From G963665185 sp049723905 (GTDB lineage Bacteria > Desulfobacterota > Desulfovibrionia > Desulfovibrionales > Desulfovibrionaceae): a stretch of 64,000 bases of DNA. Shown here one piece after another: positions 33,064-41,884 of the stretch. The notes under the pieces were generated by a model that was not told the origin of the DNA, did no database searches, and saw nothing but the letters and a program-made list of their open reading frames with translations. How positions within the stretch are numbered: the stretch's first letter is position 1; the number at the start of each line of letters is the position of its first letter. The stretch spans positions 4,278,001-4,342,000 of the forward strand of contig NZ_JBJKFD010000001.1 in the NCBI RefSeq assembly GCF_049723905.1. The letters run 5' to 3'. The position numbers and the translations under genes are program-made.

Positions 33064-33222
33064 ATGGACAAGTGGGAATGCCCTTGCGGGTATGTGTACG
33101 ACCCCGAACTGGGGGACCCTGATAATGGCGTCGCCCCGGGCACCAAATGGGAAGATCTGCCGGACGACTGGGTCTGCCCTCTTTGTGGCGCGGAACAGGA
33201 CTACTTTGAAAAAGCGGACTAA
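33064..33222 (+). CDS. Rubredoxin with CxCG first iron site
   Basis: 52 residues, Fe(Cys)4 electron carrier. The second knuckle CPLCG is standard. The first is WECPCGYVYDP, with one residue between the Cys instead of two, so one residue is missing relative to the common CxxCGY. The rest (GDPDNGVAPGTKWEDLPDDW) is highly typical. RBS AAAGGAGG precedes the ATG. Probably the electron donor to the adjacent rubrerythrin. Confidence 0.92.
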   Translation: MDKWECPCGYVYDPELGDPDNGVAPGTKWEDLPDDWVCPLCGAEQDYFEKAD

Positions 33223-33256
33223 GTCTTCTTAGCCCGTTGAATACGGTAGAGCAATG

Positions 33257-33290
33257 AACGTGGGCAGCATGTGCTGCCCACGTTTTTTTA
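33257..33290 (+). terminator. Intrinsic terminator between convergent rubredoxin and chemoreceptor genes
   Basis: AACGTGGGCAGCA / TGCTGCCCACGTT with two-base loop, followed by seven T on the plus strand. Confidence 0.9.
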
Positions 33291-33295
33291 TGGTT

Positions 33296-35461
33296 TTAAG
33301 CTCCGGCCTCGGCTTCCTGGCGCAACGAGCGGTTGAGTTCCTCAAGTTTGTCCGTTGCACTGCTGATGGTCTGCACGCCGTGGTCGGCTTTGCGGGCATT
33401 ATCCGCGGTTTCTTCGGATATACGGCTGACGTCGCTTACGCCCTGACCTATTTCCTGGGTTGCAGCAGACTGCTGTTCAACCGAAGTGGCAATGAAGGTA
33501 ATTTTTGTGGAAACATCCTGGGCCACTTCCACAATGGCATTCAGCGCCTCGCCGGATGTCGCTACCATGGATGTCGCTCTGCTTACGGCTTTGCCGACTG
33601 TTCCCACATGCTCGGTACTTTTGCGGCTGCCATTCTGAATTGCAGTAATGGCCTGTTCCACTTCATCCGTGGCATGCATGGTCTTTTCCGCCAGCTTGCG
33701 CACCTCGTCTGCCACCACGGCAAAACCACGTCCCGCATCGCCGGCGCGTGCCGCTTCGATGGCGGCATTAAGCGCCAGCAGGTTGGTCTGGTCGGCAATA
33801 TCGTTAATTACGGACATGATTTGTCCAATGCTCTCCACCCGAGTGGAAAGTTCATTCATGTCCGTGGTGAGGATGTCGGTCATCTCGCGTACTTCATCAA
33901 TGGCCTGGATTGAGTCGCGTACAACCTCCGAACCTTCCTTGGCCTTGGCAGCGGCACTGTCTGCACCTATGGCCGCGTCGTGCGAATTGGCTGCCATCTC
34001 GTGCACCGTCGCCGTCATCTCATCCATTGCCGTGGCGATTTCCAAAGTGCGATCTTTCTGCATGGATGCACCGTTATTGGTGTTGCTCATGGCTTGGCTC
34101 AGTTCGTTTACTGCATTGGCTATTTCGGCGATGCCGTGTTCAATGGTGTCCGCTGCCATGGTCAGCCCTTCGCTCTTGGCCCGAACAGCTTGCAACTGTG
34201 CTGCTTCCGCCTCCTGCTGGGCCTTCTGTGCGGCTTCTGCCTGCTGCTGGGCCACCTCTTTGGCCTGGTCCACTTCTTCCATGCGCGTTTTGATGTTTTC
34301 CACCATGGAGGTCAGGCTGTCGCGCACTCTTGCCAGTTCCGGCGGAAGTTTGGCGTCCACAGTGGCCGAGTAGTCGCCTTCGGCAACGCGCTCTGCATAT
34401 TGGTCGACGCTGGAAAGCGGACGGAAAACCTGGCTGCGCAGAACAAAGAGAGTGATGATCAGAACGACCAGCAGTGCGCCGACTTGCGCAATTATCGTTG
34501 TCTTGCGCAGGGCATCAACAGGAGCGAAAGCTTCTTCCTGATCTATCTTTGAAATCAGTGCCCAGGTGTCGTCGTCCACCTGTACGGGCGTATAAGCGGC
34601 CAGGACGTTTTTTCCCCTGCTGTCGGTCATGATGTCGGTACCGCTTTTGCCTTCCAAAGCCGCCTGCACTCCGGGCATGGTGTTTGGGGGCAGATCTTCG
34701 GCGTAGGCTTTGGTCAGGGGGAGTGACGTTTGTTCGGAGTTCATATCCGAGCGCAGCAGTCCGTCGGGGCCAACCAAAAAAGAACAGCCGGACTTGCCCA
34801 TCCCGACATGGGCATTCATAAGGGCGTTGACGTTGTCCATGGGCACCTGGAATGCCAACGCACCAACCACTTCGTCACCGAATCCCCGGAGGGGGGCGAC
34901 AATAAACGCGGCCGGGTTATTGTTTTGCGGTGGATATTTTTCCAGGTCGGCAAAAGCGATTTCGCCCTTGAGAGCTTCTCGCAGTGCTTTGGAGAGGTTG
35001 CTCTGGGCAAGGCTGCCCTGCAGCAGGTCGGCGCCCCAGTCCGAATTTTGTTTGACGGTCAGGTAGACCCGACCTTTGTCGTTGATGAGCAGCGCATCGC
35101 TAAATCCCAATTTTTCCACGGCCGGGGCTATTCTGGGAAGAGCGAATTTGACAATGCTGTCGATGGTTGTGGCGGAGGTATCGACGGGGAAGCCCGGTTT
35201 CGCATCCTCAAAGAAATTCGACAGCATTGTTAGTGTGTTATATACCTCTTTTCCCCCGGTAAAGCCTGCGACGTTTTTAAACCAAGCAGCCGACCTGTTT
35301 TCAAAATCCATTTTTTTTGCATCACTCAGTGCCTGCAGCTGATTGAAAGATTGGTATTCCAGGCTCGTCGAGGCCACATCCAAACTGTGGTAGCCTATGA
35401 ACAAGAGAGGAAGAACAACAACAAGCAAAGTAAAGAGCACCAGTTTAAGCTTCAGGGTCAT
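33296..35461 (-). CDS. Methyl-accepting chemotaxis protein with periplasmic dCache-type sensor
   Basis: 721 residues. Membrane segment near 7-25, large periplasmic sensor (about 30-315) with two PAS-like lobes typical of dCache, second membrane segment near 325-345, HAMP (about 348-400), a Gln/Ala-rich coiled coil, and the methyl-accepting signalling domain with the hairpin tip IADQTNLLALNAAIEAARAG. It relays ligand binding to CheA. RBS GGAGG precedes the ATG. The ligand cannot be predicted. Confidence 0.95.
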   Translation of the reverse strand: MTLKLKLVLFTLLVVVLPLLFIGYHSLDVASTSLEYQSFNQLQALSDAKKMDFENRSAAWFKNVAGFTGGKEVYNTLTMLSNFFEDAKPGFPVDTSATTIDSIVKFALPRIAPAVEKLGFSDALLINDKGRVYLTVKQNSDWGADLLQGSLAQSNLSKALREALKGEIAFADLEKYPPQNNNPAAFIVAPLRGFGDEVVGALAFQVPMDNVNALMNAHVGMGKSGCSFLVGPDGLLRSDMNSEQTSLPLTKAYAEDLPPNTMPGVQAALEGKSGTDIMTDSRGKNVLAAYTPVQVDDDTWALISKIDQEEAFAPVDALRKTTIIAQVGALLVVLIITLFVLRSQVFRPLSSVDQYAERVAEGDYSATVDAKLPPELARVRDSLTSMVENIKTRMEEVDQAKEVAQQQAEAAQKAQQEAEAAQLQAVRAKSEGLTMAADTIEHGIAEIANAVNELSQAMSNTNNGASMQKDRTLEIATAMDEMTATVHEMAANSHDAAIGADSAAAKAKEGSEVVRDSIQAIDEVREMTDILTTDMNELSTRVESIGQIMSVINDIADQTNLLALNAAIEAARAGDAGRGFAVVADEVRKLAEKTMHATDEVEQAITAIQNGSRKSTEHVGTVGKAVSRATSMVATSGEALNAIVEVAQDVSTKITFIATSVEQQSAATQEIGQGVSDVSRISEETADNARKADHGVQTISSATDKLEELNRSLRQEAEAGA

Positions 35462-35671
35462 GCTTATCCTCCAGATGATAAGTCAAATTTTGAGTCGAAT
35501 GCTATATTTGGGGAACCTTAGTATTCGGATTAAATATTGCTTAGATTGTAAAAAATGTGCTGTCGTGTGCGTCCGTAATAAACGAGGTGATGATTCTTTT
35601 GTTACAGTTGCATGTTTTTAATGAAGAAAAAGTACATCTAAGTTCCCTAAATGTCATTCGGTATATACAAA

Positions 35672-35713
35672 CAAAAATCCCTGCCGACTTTCGTGGACAG
35701 GGATTGTAATGAT
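35672..35713 (-). terminator. Intrinsic terminator of gatB-mtnA
   Basis: On the minus strand AATCCCTG / CAGGGATT followed by TTTTGTTTG, 30 bases after the mtnA stop. Confidence 0.75.
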
Positions 35714-35739
35714 TTTTTTTTTCATTGAGGGAAAAATGG

Positions 35740-36828
35740 CTAGCCGAACGCCCCCATTTTTCTGGGCGCGATCTTCTTTTGAATGGCTTCGCTGTAGGGA
35801 GGCCGCAGAATGCCTTTTTCCGTGATGATCCCGGTGACCAACTCATTGGGCGTCACGTCAAAGGCAAAGGTGTATACCGGCACGTCGTCCGGTACAATCT
35901 GGGACTCGTTGGTGGGGTGCGTCACTTCGCGCGGCGTGCGTTCCTCGATGGGAATCAGGTCGCCACTTGCGCATTGCAGGTCGAAGGTGCTGGACGGTGC
36001 CGCCACATAAAATGGAATGCCGAAGTGCTTTGCCATGATGGCCACGCCGAAGGTGCCGATCTTGTTGGCTGCGTCGCCGTTTGCGGCAATGCGGTCCGCG
36101 CCCACCACAACCTTGTTCACCATGCCTTTTTGCATAAGCAGGGCGCACATGTTGTCCGTAGCCACGGTAACATCCACGCCGCTTTTTTGCAGTTCGTAGG
36201 CTGTCAGCCGGGCGCCTTGCAGAAACGGGCGGGTTTCGTTGGCAATAACCTTGATGTCCATGCCCTGGGCAACCGCGGAATAGATGACGCCAAGGGCCGT
36301 GCCCCAACCTGCCGTGGCAAGCGCCCCGGCATTGCAATGGGTCATCACAGTGTCGCCGTCTTCGAGCTGGGTTGCGCCGTAATCGCCCATGCGCTTGTTG
36401 ATCTCAATGTCTTCCTCGTGCATTTCCTTGGCCTTGCACAGCCAAAGGGTACCGAGGGCGGCAAGGCTGACACCGGGATGGCTCTTCCAGATTTCATCCA
36501 TGATGTCCACGGCCCAGCGCAGGTTCACGGCAGTGGGGCGGGCCGCTTTGAGCTTGGCCAGCTTTTCGGCCAGCACTTCTTCCCATTTACCGTTCGCTCC
36601 AACTTCGGCCCCCATTTCGGCCAAGGTCTCGCGCACGCACAAATAGCAGCCGTAGGCCGCGGTAACGCCGATTGCAGGAGCGCCGCGGATGACCATGGTC
36701 TGCAGGGCGAAAATGGTATCGTCCAGCCCGGTGCAGGCGTACCATTCGTCACGCAGGGGCAGATACCGCTGGTCCAGCAGCAGCAGCGCATTGTCGTGGT
36801 CGGAAAAACGCATATGGGAGTCCATCAT
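35740..36828 (-). CDS. mtnA: S-methyl-5-thioribose-1-phosphate isomerase
   Basis: 362 residues. Catalytic Cys in THCNAGALAT and Asp in VGADRIAANGD, with MVIRGAPAIGVTAAYG near the N-terminus, are diagnostic for MtnA of the methionine salvage pathway (aldose-ketose isomerisation of MTR-1-P). No other salvage genes are adjacent; it sits 12 bases after gatB in one transcript. GGAGA precedes the start. Confidence 0.95.
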   Translation of the reverse strand: MMDSHMRFSDHDNALLLLDQRYLPLRDEWYACTGLDDTIFALQTMVIRGAPAIGVTAAYGCYLCVRETLAEMGAEVGANGKWEEVLAEKLAKLKAARPTAVNLRWAVDIMDEIWKSHPGVSLAALGTLWLCKAKEMHEEDIEINKRMGDYGATQLEDGDTVMTHCNAGALATAGWGTALGVIYSAVAQGMDIKVIANETRPFLQGARLTAYELQKSGVDVTVATDNMCALLMQKGMVNKVVVGADRIAANGDAANKIGTFGVAIMAKHFGIPFYVAAPSSTFDLQCASGDLIPIEERTPREVTHPTNESQIVPDDVPVYTFAFDVTPNELVTGIITEKGILRPPYSEAIQKKIAPRKMGAFG

Positions 36829-36840
36829 GGCCCGAATCTC

Positions 36841-38271
36841 CTACTTCAGTTTTTCAGCCAAAAGTTTGTTCACCATCTGTGGGTTGGCCTGTCCCTTGGT
36901 CTTGCGCATGATCTGGCCCACGAAAAATCCTATCAGCTTTTTCTCGCCAGCCTTGAGGCGCGCGGTCTCGTCCGGGTTCTCGGCCAGAACTTCGTCCACA
37001 ACGGTGTCGAGTTCGCCGCTGTCCGAAATCTGCACAAGCCCCTTGGCCTTTACATAGGCTTCCGGATCGTCGCCGGATTCGAACAGGTCGTGGAAGATCT
37101 GCTTGCCGATCTTGCCGGAAATGGTCCCGGCTTCGATAAGGGCGATAAGGCCAGCCAGGTTGGCGGGCGTCATCTTGCACTGGTCGGCGTGCAGGTTTTC
37201 CTGGTTCAGTTCGCGCATCAGCTCGGTCATGATCCAGTTGGACGCCTGCTTGGCATCCGCACCCGCTTTGACCGTGGCTTCAAAATATTCCGCTGTGGCG
37301 CGATCGGCTGTCAGCAGATCCGCGTCGAAATCGGGCAGGCTGAATTTTTCCATCAGGCGGGCACGTCGAGCCTTGGGCAGTTCCGGCAGTTCGGATTCCC
37401 ACTTGTCCACCCATTTCTGCTCCAGCACCAGCGGCACCAGGTCCGGGTCCGGGAAGTAACGGTAGTCGTGGGCCTCTTCCTTGCCGCGCATGGACATGGT
37501 CACGTTCTTGTCTACATTATACAGGCGTGTTTCCTGGATGATCTTTTCACCGTCCTCGACGCAGTCGATGTGGCGTTGGATTTCATATTCGATGGCGCGC
37601 TGCACGTTGCGGAAGGAGTTGATGTTCTTTAGCTCCGTGCGGGTACCGAACTCTTCCTGTCCCTTGGGGCGGACGGATACGTTGGCATCGCAGCGGAACG
37701 AACCTTCTTCCATGTTGCCGTCGCAGATTCCCAAGTAGATGAGAATGCTGCGCAATTCCTTGAGATATGCGACTGCTTCTTCGGAACTGCGCATGTCCGG
37801 TTCGCTCACGATCTCAATAAGCGGCACGCAGCTGCGGTTCAGGTCAATAAAGCTTACGTTTTCCACCTGGGAATGGATGGACTTGCCGGCGTCCGCTTCC
37901 ATGTGGATGCGGGTAATGCCGATGCGCTTGACGCCAGCCTTGGTGGTGATGTCGATATGGCCGTGCTCGGCAATGGGCTCCTCGTACTGGGAAATCTGGT
38001 AGCCCATGGGCAGGTCGGGATAAAAATAGTTTTTTCGCGCAAAGATGGACTTCATGTTCACCTGGCAGTCCACAGCCAGTGCCATCTTGGTAGCGTACTC
38101 CACGGCTTTGGCGTTGAGCACGGGCAACACCCCGGGCATGCCGGAACACACGGGACATACGTTCTCGTTCGGGTCGTTCCCAAACTTTGTGGAACAGGAA
38201 CAAAATAACTTGGACTCCGTGGTCAGCTGGGCGTGTACCTCAAGTCCTATAACTGCTTCAAATTCGGGCAT
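36841..38271 (-). CDS. gatB: Asp/Glu-tRNA amidotransferase subunit B
   Basis: 476 residues. VIGLEVHAQL near the start, KNYFYPDLPMGYQISQYEEP, the zinc cysteines in FCSCSTKFG and CPVCSG, and a C-terminal YqeY-like helical tail that contacts tRNA. It phosphorylates and amidates the misacylated tRNA using ammonia from GatA. The ATG at 38271 lies behind GGAGGTTGA; the upstream ATG at 38289 would place that RBS inside the gene. Encoded about 14 kb from gatCA. Confidence 0.95.
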   Translation of the reverse strand: MPEFEAVIGLEVHAQLTTESKLFCSCSTKFGNDPNENVCPVCSGMPGVLPVLNAKAVEYATKMALAVDCQVNMKSIFARKNYFYPDLPMGYQISQYEEPIAEHGHIDITTKAGVKRIGITRIHMEADAGKSIHSQVENVSFIDLNRSCVPLIEIVSEPDMRSSEEAVAYLKELRSILIYLGICDGNMEEGSFRCDANVSVRPKGQEEFGTRTELKNINSFRNVQRAIEYEIQRHIDCVEDGEKIIQETRLYNVDKNVTMSMRGKEEAHDYRYFPDPDLVPLVLEQKWVDKWESELPELPKARRARLMEKFSLPDFDADLLTADRATAEYFEATVKAGADAKQASNWIMTELMRELNQENLHADQCKMTPANLAGLIALIEAGTISGKIGKQIFHDLFESGDDPEAYVKAKGLVQISDSGELDTVVDEVLAENPDETARLKAGEKKLIGFFVGQIMRKTKGQANPQMVNKLLAEKLK

Positions 38272-38379
38272 GGGCCGTTCAACCTCCATACAATGCGTTA
38301 CAAGCAGGCAACCTAACCTTACATTGGGGGAATGCCAAGGGGGAGAGGACGGCTGGGTGATTTTTCAAGGCGAGATTGG

Positions 38380-38510
38380 GGCGGCAGCGTGATTTTTGCT
38401 CCTGCCTTCGTTGCAAAGCGTAATCCAGAGACGGGATGGAGGTCTAACTCCTATCCACGTCCCTGAATTGCACTTTGCGCCTCGGCAGAACCAAAACTTA
38501 CACTGCCGCT
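38380..38510. repeat. Diverged family A repeat at the border of the duplicated CRISPR locus
   Basis: Follows the same skeleton as 3276-3406 and 7070-7198 (CTTCGTTG, CGGGATGGAG, AACTCCTATCC, CGCCTCGGCA, AAAACT) and ends in CTGCCGC. Its right half is repeated at about 39322-39384, at the start of the second CRISPR unit. Confidence 0.7.
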
Positions 38511-38731
38511 GGAAGAGAAAGACAACGGGGATGGAATTTAAAAGTAGTTTTGTGACCTTTTAATAGATATAATTCTAAGCTAGAATACACACATAAAAAT
38601 CTACCAAGTTCAACTTGTTGAATTTTATTATTAAAATATTCATGTGCAATTAGCTGTAATTGTTAAAACAAAATTTGGTAGATTTTTCAAAATGTGTCAA
38701 CAGTTTGAAATGTAACTACTTATTTGTTGGA

Positions 38732-38943
38732 GTGTTCCCCGCACACGCGGGGATGACCCGGAGATAGAGGACAAGATGAACGAAGACTGGAAGTGTTCCC
38801 CGCACACGCGGGGATGACCCGTTCAGCTTGTGCGCTTTGTCGGGGTGGCCCATGTGTTCCCCGCACACGCGGGGATGAACCGAACTGGGCAAACAACCGG
38901 GCATGCGAAGAATAGTGTTCCCCGCGCACGCGGGGATATTTAG
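38732..38943 (+). CRISPR. CRISPR array 1, type I-E repeats, three spacers
   Basis: 29-bp repeats (GTGTTCCCCGCACACG ... ATGACCCG or ATGAACCG) start at 38732, 38793, 38854 and 38915; the last decays after GGGGAT. Three 32-bp spacers lie at 38761-38792, 38822-38853 and 38883-38914. Repeat form and spacer size are those of type I-E. An AT-rich leader on the left and a degenerate last repeat on the right set the direction as plus. No cas genes in the window. Confidence 0.95.
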
Positions 38944-39271
38944 ACGCACGTCAAGCCACCATCACCAATGGCGTTGTCTTCGCCACGCTTCGTGGCGCAC
39001 CTGCGGCGTACCATTTGCAAATGCAGCTTGCCATTTTATGGCGCAAGGGTGTTACCTCACCTGGCTTGGCTCTAAGAGGCGGCCAAGACTTCCTTAAATA
39101 TACCTGCTGCCCCTTCGTGTCGGAAAGGGAGGGGAAGGTCCGGAAACAAACGGGGAAACCGGGCGCGTTGACCGGGTTTCCCCACTGTTTCCGGAAAATA
39201 CGACAACCTTGAGTTGGTAGCCATCCAAAGGGACACCATGGCTTGCCATACCCTGCGCCCATGCCCATCTT

Positions 39272-39292
39272 CATCCCCGCAAAGCGGGGATG
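39272..39292. repeat. Palindrome ending unit 1, resembling the CRISPR repeat core
   Basis: CATCCCCGC-AAA-GCGGGGATG. The arms share the CCCCGC/GCGGGGAT core of the I-E repeats. An identical palindrome ends unit 2 at 40802-40822. Confidence 0.7.
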
Positions 39293-39452
39293 TCAGCCTA
39301 TACTTCTGAGCTACTGACATAACTTCTATCCGCGTCCTCAAACAGCAAGCTGCGCCTCGGCAGAACCAAAACTTACACTGCCGCTGGAAGAGAAAGACAA
39401 CGAGGATGGAATTTAAAAGTAGTTTTGTGACCTTTTAATAGATATAATTCTA

Positions 39453-40161
39453 GGGGCTGTACCAGATAACTAGCCCATATGCTTCCTAACCCACTGTTTC
39501 AATTGCTTAAACTGACTTTGCGGATTATTGGTATTAAAACGCCATTCGCACTCCTTCAAAAAGAGAGGAAAATGTTTGGTTGGAATACCGTTAAATTTTC
39601 TCATATGACGCTTGGCCTGATTCCAAAAATTTTCGATTCCGTTAATGTGGTTTTGCTTGTCAGCGAACAACTTCGAATGGTTGATCCTGAAGTGTTTGAA
39701 TTCGGAAACGTCCAGCACATTGTAGCTGTGAAGAGCATCTGAGTACACGATGCTGTCTGGCTGTACCTTTTTTTGAATGATTGGCAATAGCGTCTTGCTT
39801 TTAGCGTCGGGAATTACCTGTGTGTATACCTTTCCGCCACGTTTAAGGATTCCAAAAACAGGTACCTTGCCAGCGGCCCCTCGCCCTCGTTTACCTTTAC
39901 GCTTTCCACCGAAGTAACTTTCATCAACTTCAAATTCGCCAAAATCCATTCCTTCGCAGGTTTCTTCTTCGGCTATAATTTCTCGAAGCCGGTGAAAATA
40001 AAAGGCGGCAGTTTTTACGTTCACTCCAACCAAACCAGCAGCACAACGGGCTGTGGTGCCAGCTACAAAGTGCTCGATCAAACGGAGTTGTTTACTCTGA
40101 CTCAAACGACTTTTTCGCATTACTATACCGATAACCCAGAGGAGTTATCTGGTACAGCCCC
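39453..40161 (-). mobile_element. IS1595-type insertion sequence
   Basis: 709 bp with perfect terminal inverted repeats GGGGCTGTACCAGATAACT, flanked by an 8-bp target duplication TAATTCTA (39445-39452 and 40162-40169). The 8-bp duplication, size and transposase type fit the IS1595 family. The empty site survives in unit 1 at 38570-38577. Confidence 0.95.
39470..40120 (-). CDS. IS1595 family (ISXO2-like) transposase
   Basis: 216 residues. ISXO2-like DDE domain: FEVDESYFGGKRKGKRGRGA with the first Asp/Glu, YSDALHSYN with the second Asp, and HINGIENFWNQAKRHMRKFNG in the third catalytic position (Glu). A short helical N-terminus with LSQSKQLRLIEHF replaces the zinc ribbon seen in some members. 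It appears intact. Confidence 0.93.
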   Translation of the reverse strand: MRKSRLSQSKQLRLIEHFVAGTTARCAAGLVGVNVKTAAFYFHRLREIIAEEETCEGMDFGEFEVDESYFGGKRKGKRGRGAAGKVPVFGILKRGGKVYTQVIPDAKSKTLLPIIQKKVQPDSIVYSDALHSYNVLDVSEFKHFRINHSKLFADKQNHINGIENFWNQAKRHMRKFNGIPTKHFPLFLKECEWRFNTNNPQSQFKQLKQWVRKHMG

Positions 40162-40324
40162 TAATTCTAAGCTAGAATGCACACACATAAATATCTACCA
40201 AGCTTAACTTGTTGAATTTTATTATTAAAATATTCAGATGTAATTGCCTGTAATTATTGAAATAAAATTTGGTATATTTTCAAGATGTACCAATATTTTG
40301 AAATGTATGTATTTATTTGTTGGT

Positions 40325-40475
40325 GTGTTCCCCGCGCACGCGGGGATGAACCGGCGCGGCCATTGTCGAGATATGCGACGTCAGGGTGTTCCCCGCGCAT
40401 GCGGGGATGAACTGGATTGATTTTGTGTTCACACGCCCCTGGTTGTGTGTTCCCTGCGCACGCGGGGATATTTAG
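40325..40475 (+). CRISPR. CRISPR array 2, type I-E repeats, two spacers
   Basis: Repeats at 40325-40353, 40386-40414 and 40447-40475, with 32-bp spacers 40354-40385 and 40415-40446. Repeats 2 and 3 carry point changes (GCATGCGG, ATGAACTG, TCCCTGCG) and the last ends in GGGGATATTTA as in array 1. The AT-rich leader on the left is a diverged copy of leader 1. No cas genes nearby. Confidence 0.93.
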
Positions 40476-40997
40476 ACGCACGTCAAGCCACCATCACCAA
40501 TGGCGTTGTCTTCGCCACGCTTCGTGGCGTACCTGCGGCAGTTTATTTGAAATGCAGCTTATACTTTAGGGCGCAAGGCCGTTATCTCACCTGCCTTGAT
40601 TCAAAGAGGCGGCCAAGACTTACTTTCATATATCTAGTGCCCCTTCGTGTCGGAAAGGGAGGGGAAGGCCCGGAAACAAACGGGGAAACCGGGCGCGTTG
40701 ACCGGGTTTCCCCACTGTTTCCGGAAAATACAACAACCTTGAGTTGGTAGCCATCCAAAGGGACACCATGGCTTGCCATACCCTGCGCCCATGCCCATCT
40801 TCATCCCCGCAAAGCGGGGATGACCGCCCAAACCGTATTTTATGATTTAGAAAGGAAGAAATAGAGACGCAGGTCCCGCAGTACCTGAGCTGCCCGGTCC
40901 CGGTCACAGAAGCTGCGGCCTTTACCGAAACCTTCGATGCATTCAGAATATAAATTAAGCTGACGAAGTCAAACGAACCCTATCTACAGCACCCCGC

Positions 40998-41882
40998 CTA
41001 CTTTATCTTCTTCAAATAATACTTCGCCGCCTTGTTGCTCGGCTCATACTGCAGCGTCTGCTCCCAAAGCTTGCCTGCCAAGGCATTGTCCTTGTTCTGA
41101 TACGCAGTGTAGGCCTCGTCATTCAACACCTTGGATATGCTCAACCTGGCATCGGCGTCCTTGGGATTAATCTTCAACACCTGCTCCCAGGTTTTCAAAC
41201 CCCGGTCCGGGTGGCCCGTGTTGTGATACAACCACCCCAGGGCAGTAAGCGCCTTGGTATGCTTGGGGTTCAGCTCCAGCGTGCGGTTGAATTCGAGCCG
41301 CGCATTGGCGGTCATGTCCAGCCCCTGAAATGCCAGCCCCAGCCGGTAATGCGTTTCCGGATCGTCCGAACCGACGGTCTGGGCCTTGCGCAAATACTGG
41401 ATGGCCTCGGTCATGTTGTGCTCCACCAGATAAATAACACCCATAAAATAATAGGCGCTGGCGTTGTTCGGATCAATGCGCACGGCTTCCCGAAATTGCT
41501 CGAACGCTGGCTTCACCTTGTCCTCATGCAGATAAAGCAGCCCCCGCATGACGCGGGCATAGGTGTTCTGCGGCGCGGCATTGATGACCTGCTCGTAATA
41601 CTTTGCAGACTGGTCGAACTTGCCCAGCTTGGCCGAAATAAGGCCCATCTGATTGAGGGCGAATTCGTTGTCCGGCTCCATTTCCAGGGCCTTGCCAAAT
41701 GCGGTGGCAGCTTTTTCGAGCAGTCCGCGGTAGTTGTAGTCCGCCCCCATGAAAAGATAGTCGTCCACGCTTTTTGCATGCGCAGCCACGGGGAAGGAGA
41801 CGGTAGCGAGCAACCCGAACAGTGTGGCCCCCAACAGTGTGGCGACAAGGGCGCGGGCAAGTGCTGTGTTGATACGGCGCAT
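40998..41882 (-). CDS. Exported TPR protein
   Basis: 294 residues with a signal peptide (hydrophobic 8-33, AHA-K cleavage site) and about seven TPR units from residue 40 (FGKALEMEPDNEFALNQMG, FREAVRIDPNNASAYYFMG, WEQVLKINPKDADARL and others). TPR arrays bind partner proteins. It follows the TPR-amidase gene by two bases, so the partner is probably in peptidoglycan remodelling. No catalytic domain. Confidence 0.85.
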   Translation of the reverse strand: MRRINTALARALVATLLGATLFGLLATVSFPVAAHAKSVDDYLFMGADYNYRGLLEKAATAFGKALEMEPDNEFALNQMGLISAKLGKFDQSAKYYEQVINAAPQNTYARVMRGLLYLHEDKVKPAFEQFREAVRIDPNNASAYYFMGVIYLVEHNMTEAIQYLRKAQTVGSDDPETHYRLGLAFQGLDMTANARLEFNRTLELNPKHTKALTALGWLYHNTGHPDRGLKTWEQVLKINPKDADARLSISKVLNDEAYTAYQNKDNALAGKLWEQTLQYEPSNKAAKYYLKKIK

Positions 41883-41884
41883 GG

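Larger units (their letters stand above)
38443..39292. repeat. Tandem duplication, unit 1 (leader, CRISPR array 1, trailer)
   Basis: Contains the right half of a family A repeat, an AT-rich leader, array 1 and a trailer. Unit 2 (about 39322-40822) has the same order. Blocks near 38466-38577, 38936-39000 and 39113-39292 are almost identical to unit 2; the leader and a trailer segment near 39000-39110 are clearly diverged. The unit keeps an uninterrupted TAATTCTA (38570-38577) where unit 2 carries an IS. Confidence 0.85.
39322..40822. repeat. Tandem duplication, unit 2 (leader with IS, CRISPR array 2, trailer)
   Basis: Second copy of the locus at 38443-39292, enlarged by a 709-bp IS and its 8-bp target duplication. 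Spacers differ from unit 1. Confidence 0.85.

Noticed and set aside
35725..37632. 635-codon open frame on + across mtnA and gatB
   Set aside because: Spans two genes on the other strand, including their junction; a shadow.
38716..38949. Short open frames on - with repeated PACAGNT/HPRVCGEH sequence
   Set aside because: Translations of CRISPR repeats, not proteins.
38443..40822. Complete CRISPR-Cas system
   Set aside because: Only arrays, leaders and IS are present; genes on both sides (gatB, TPR protein) are unrelated to Cas.
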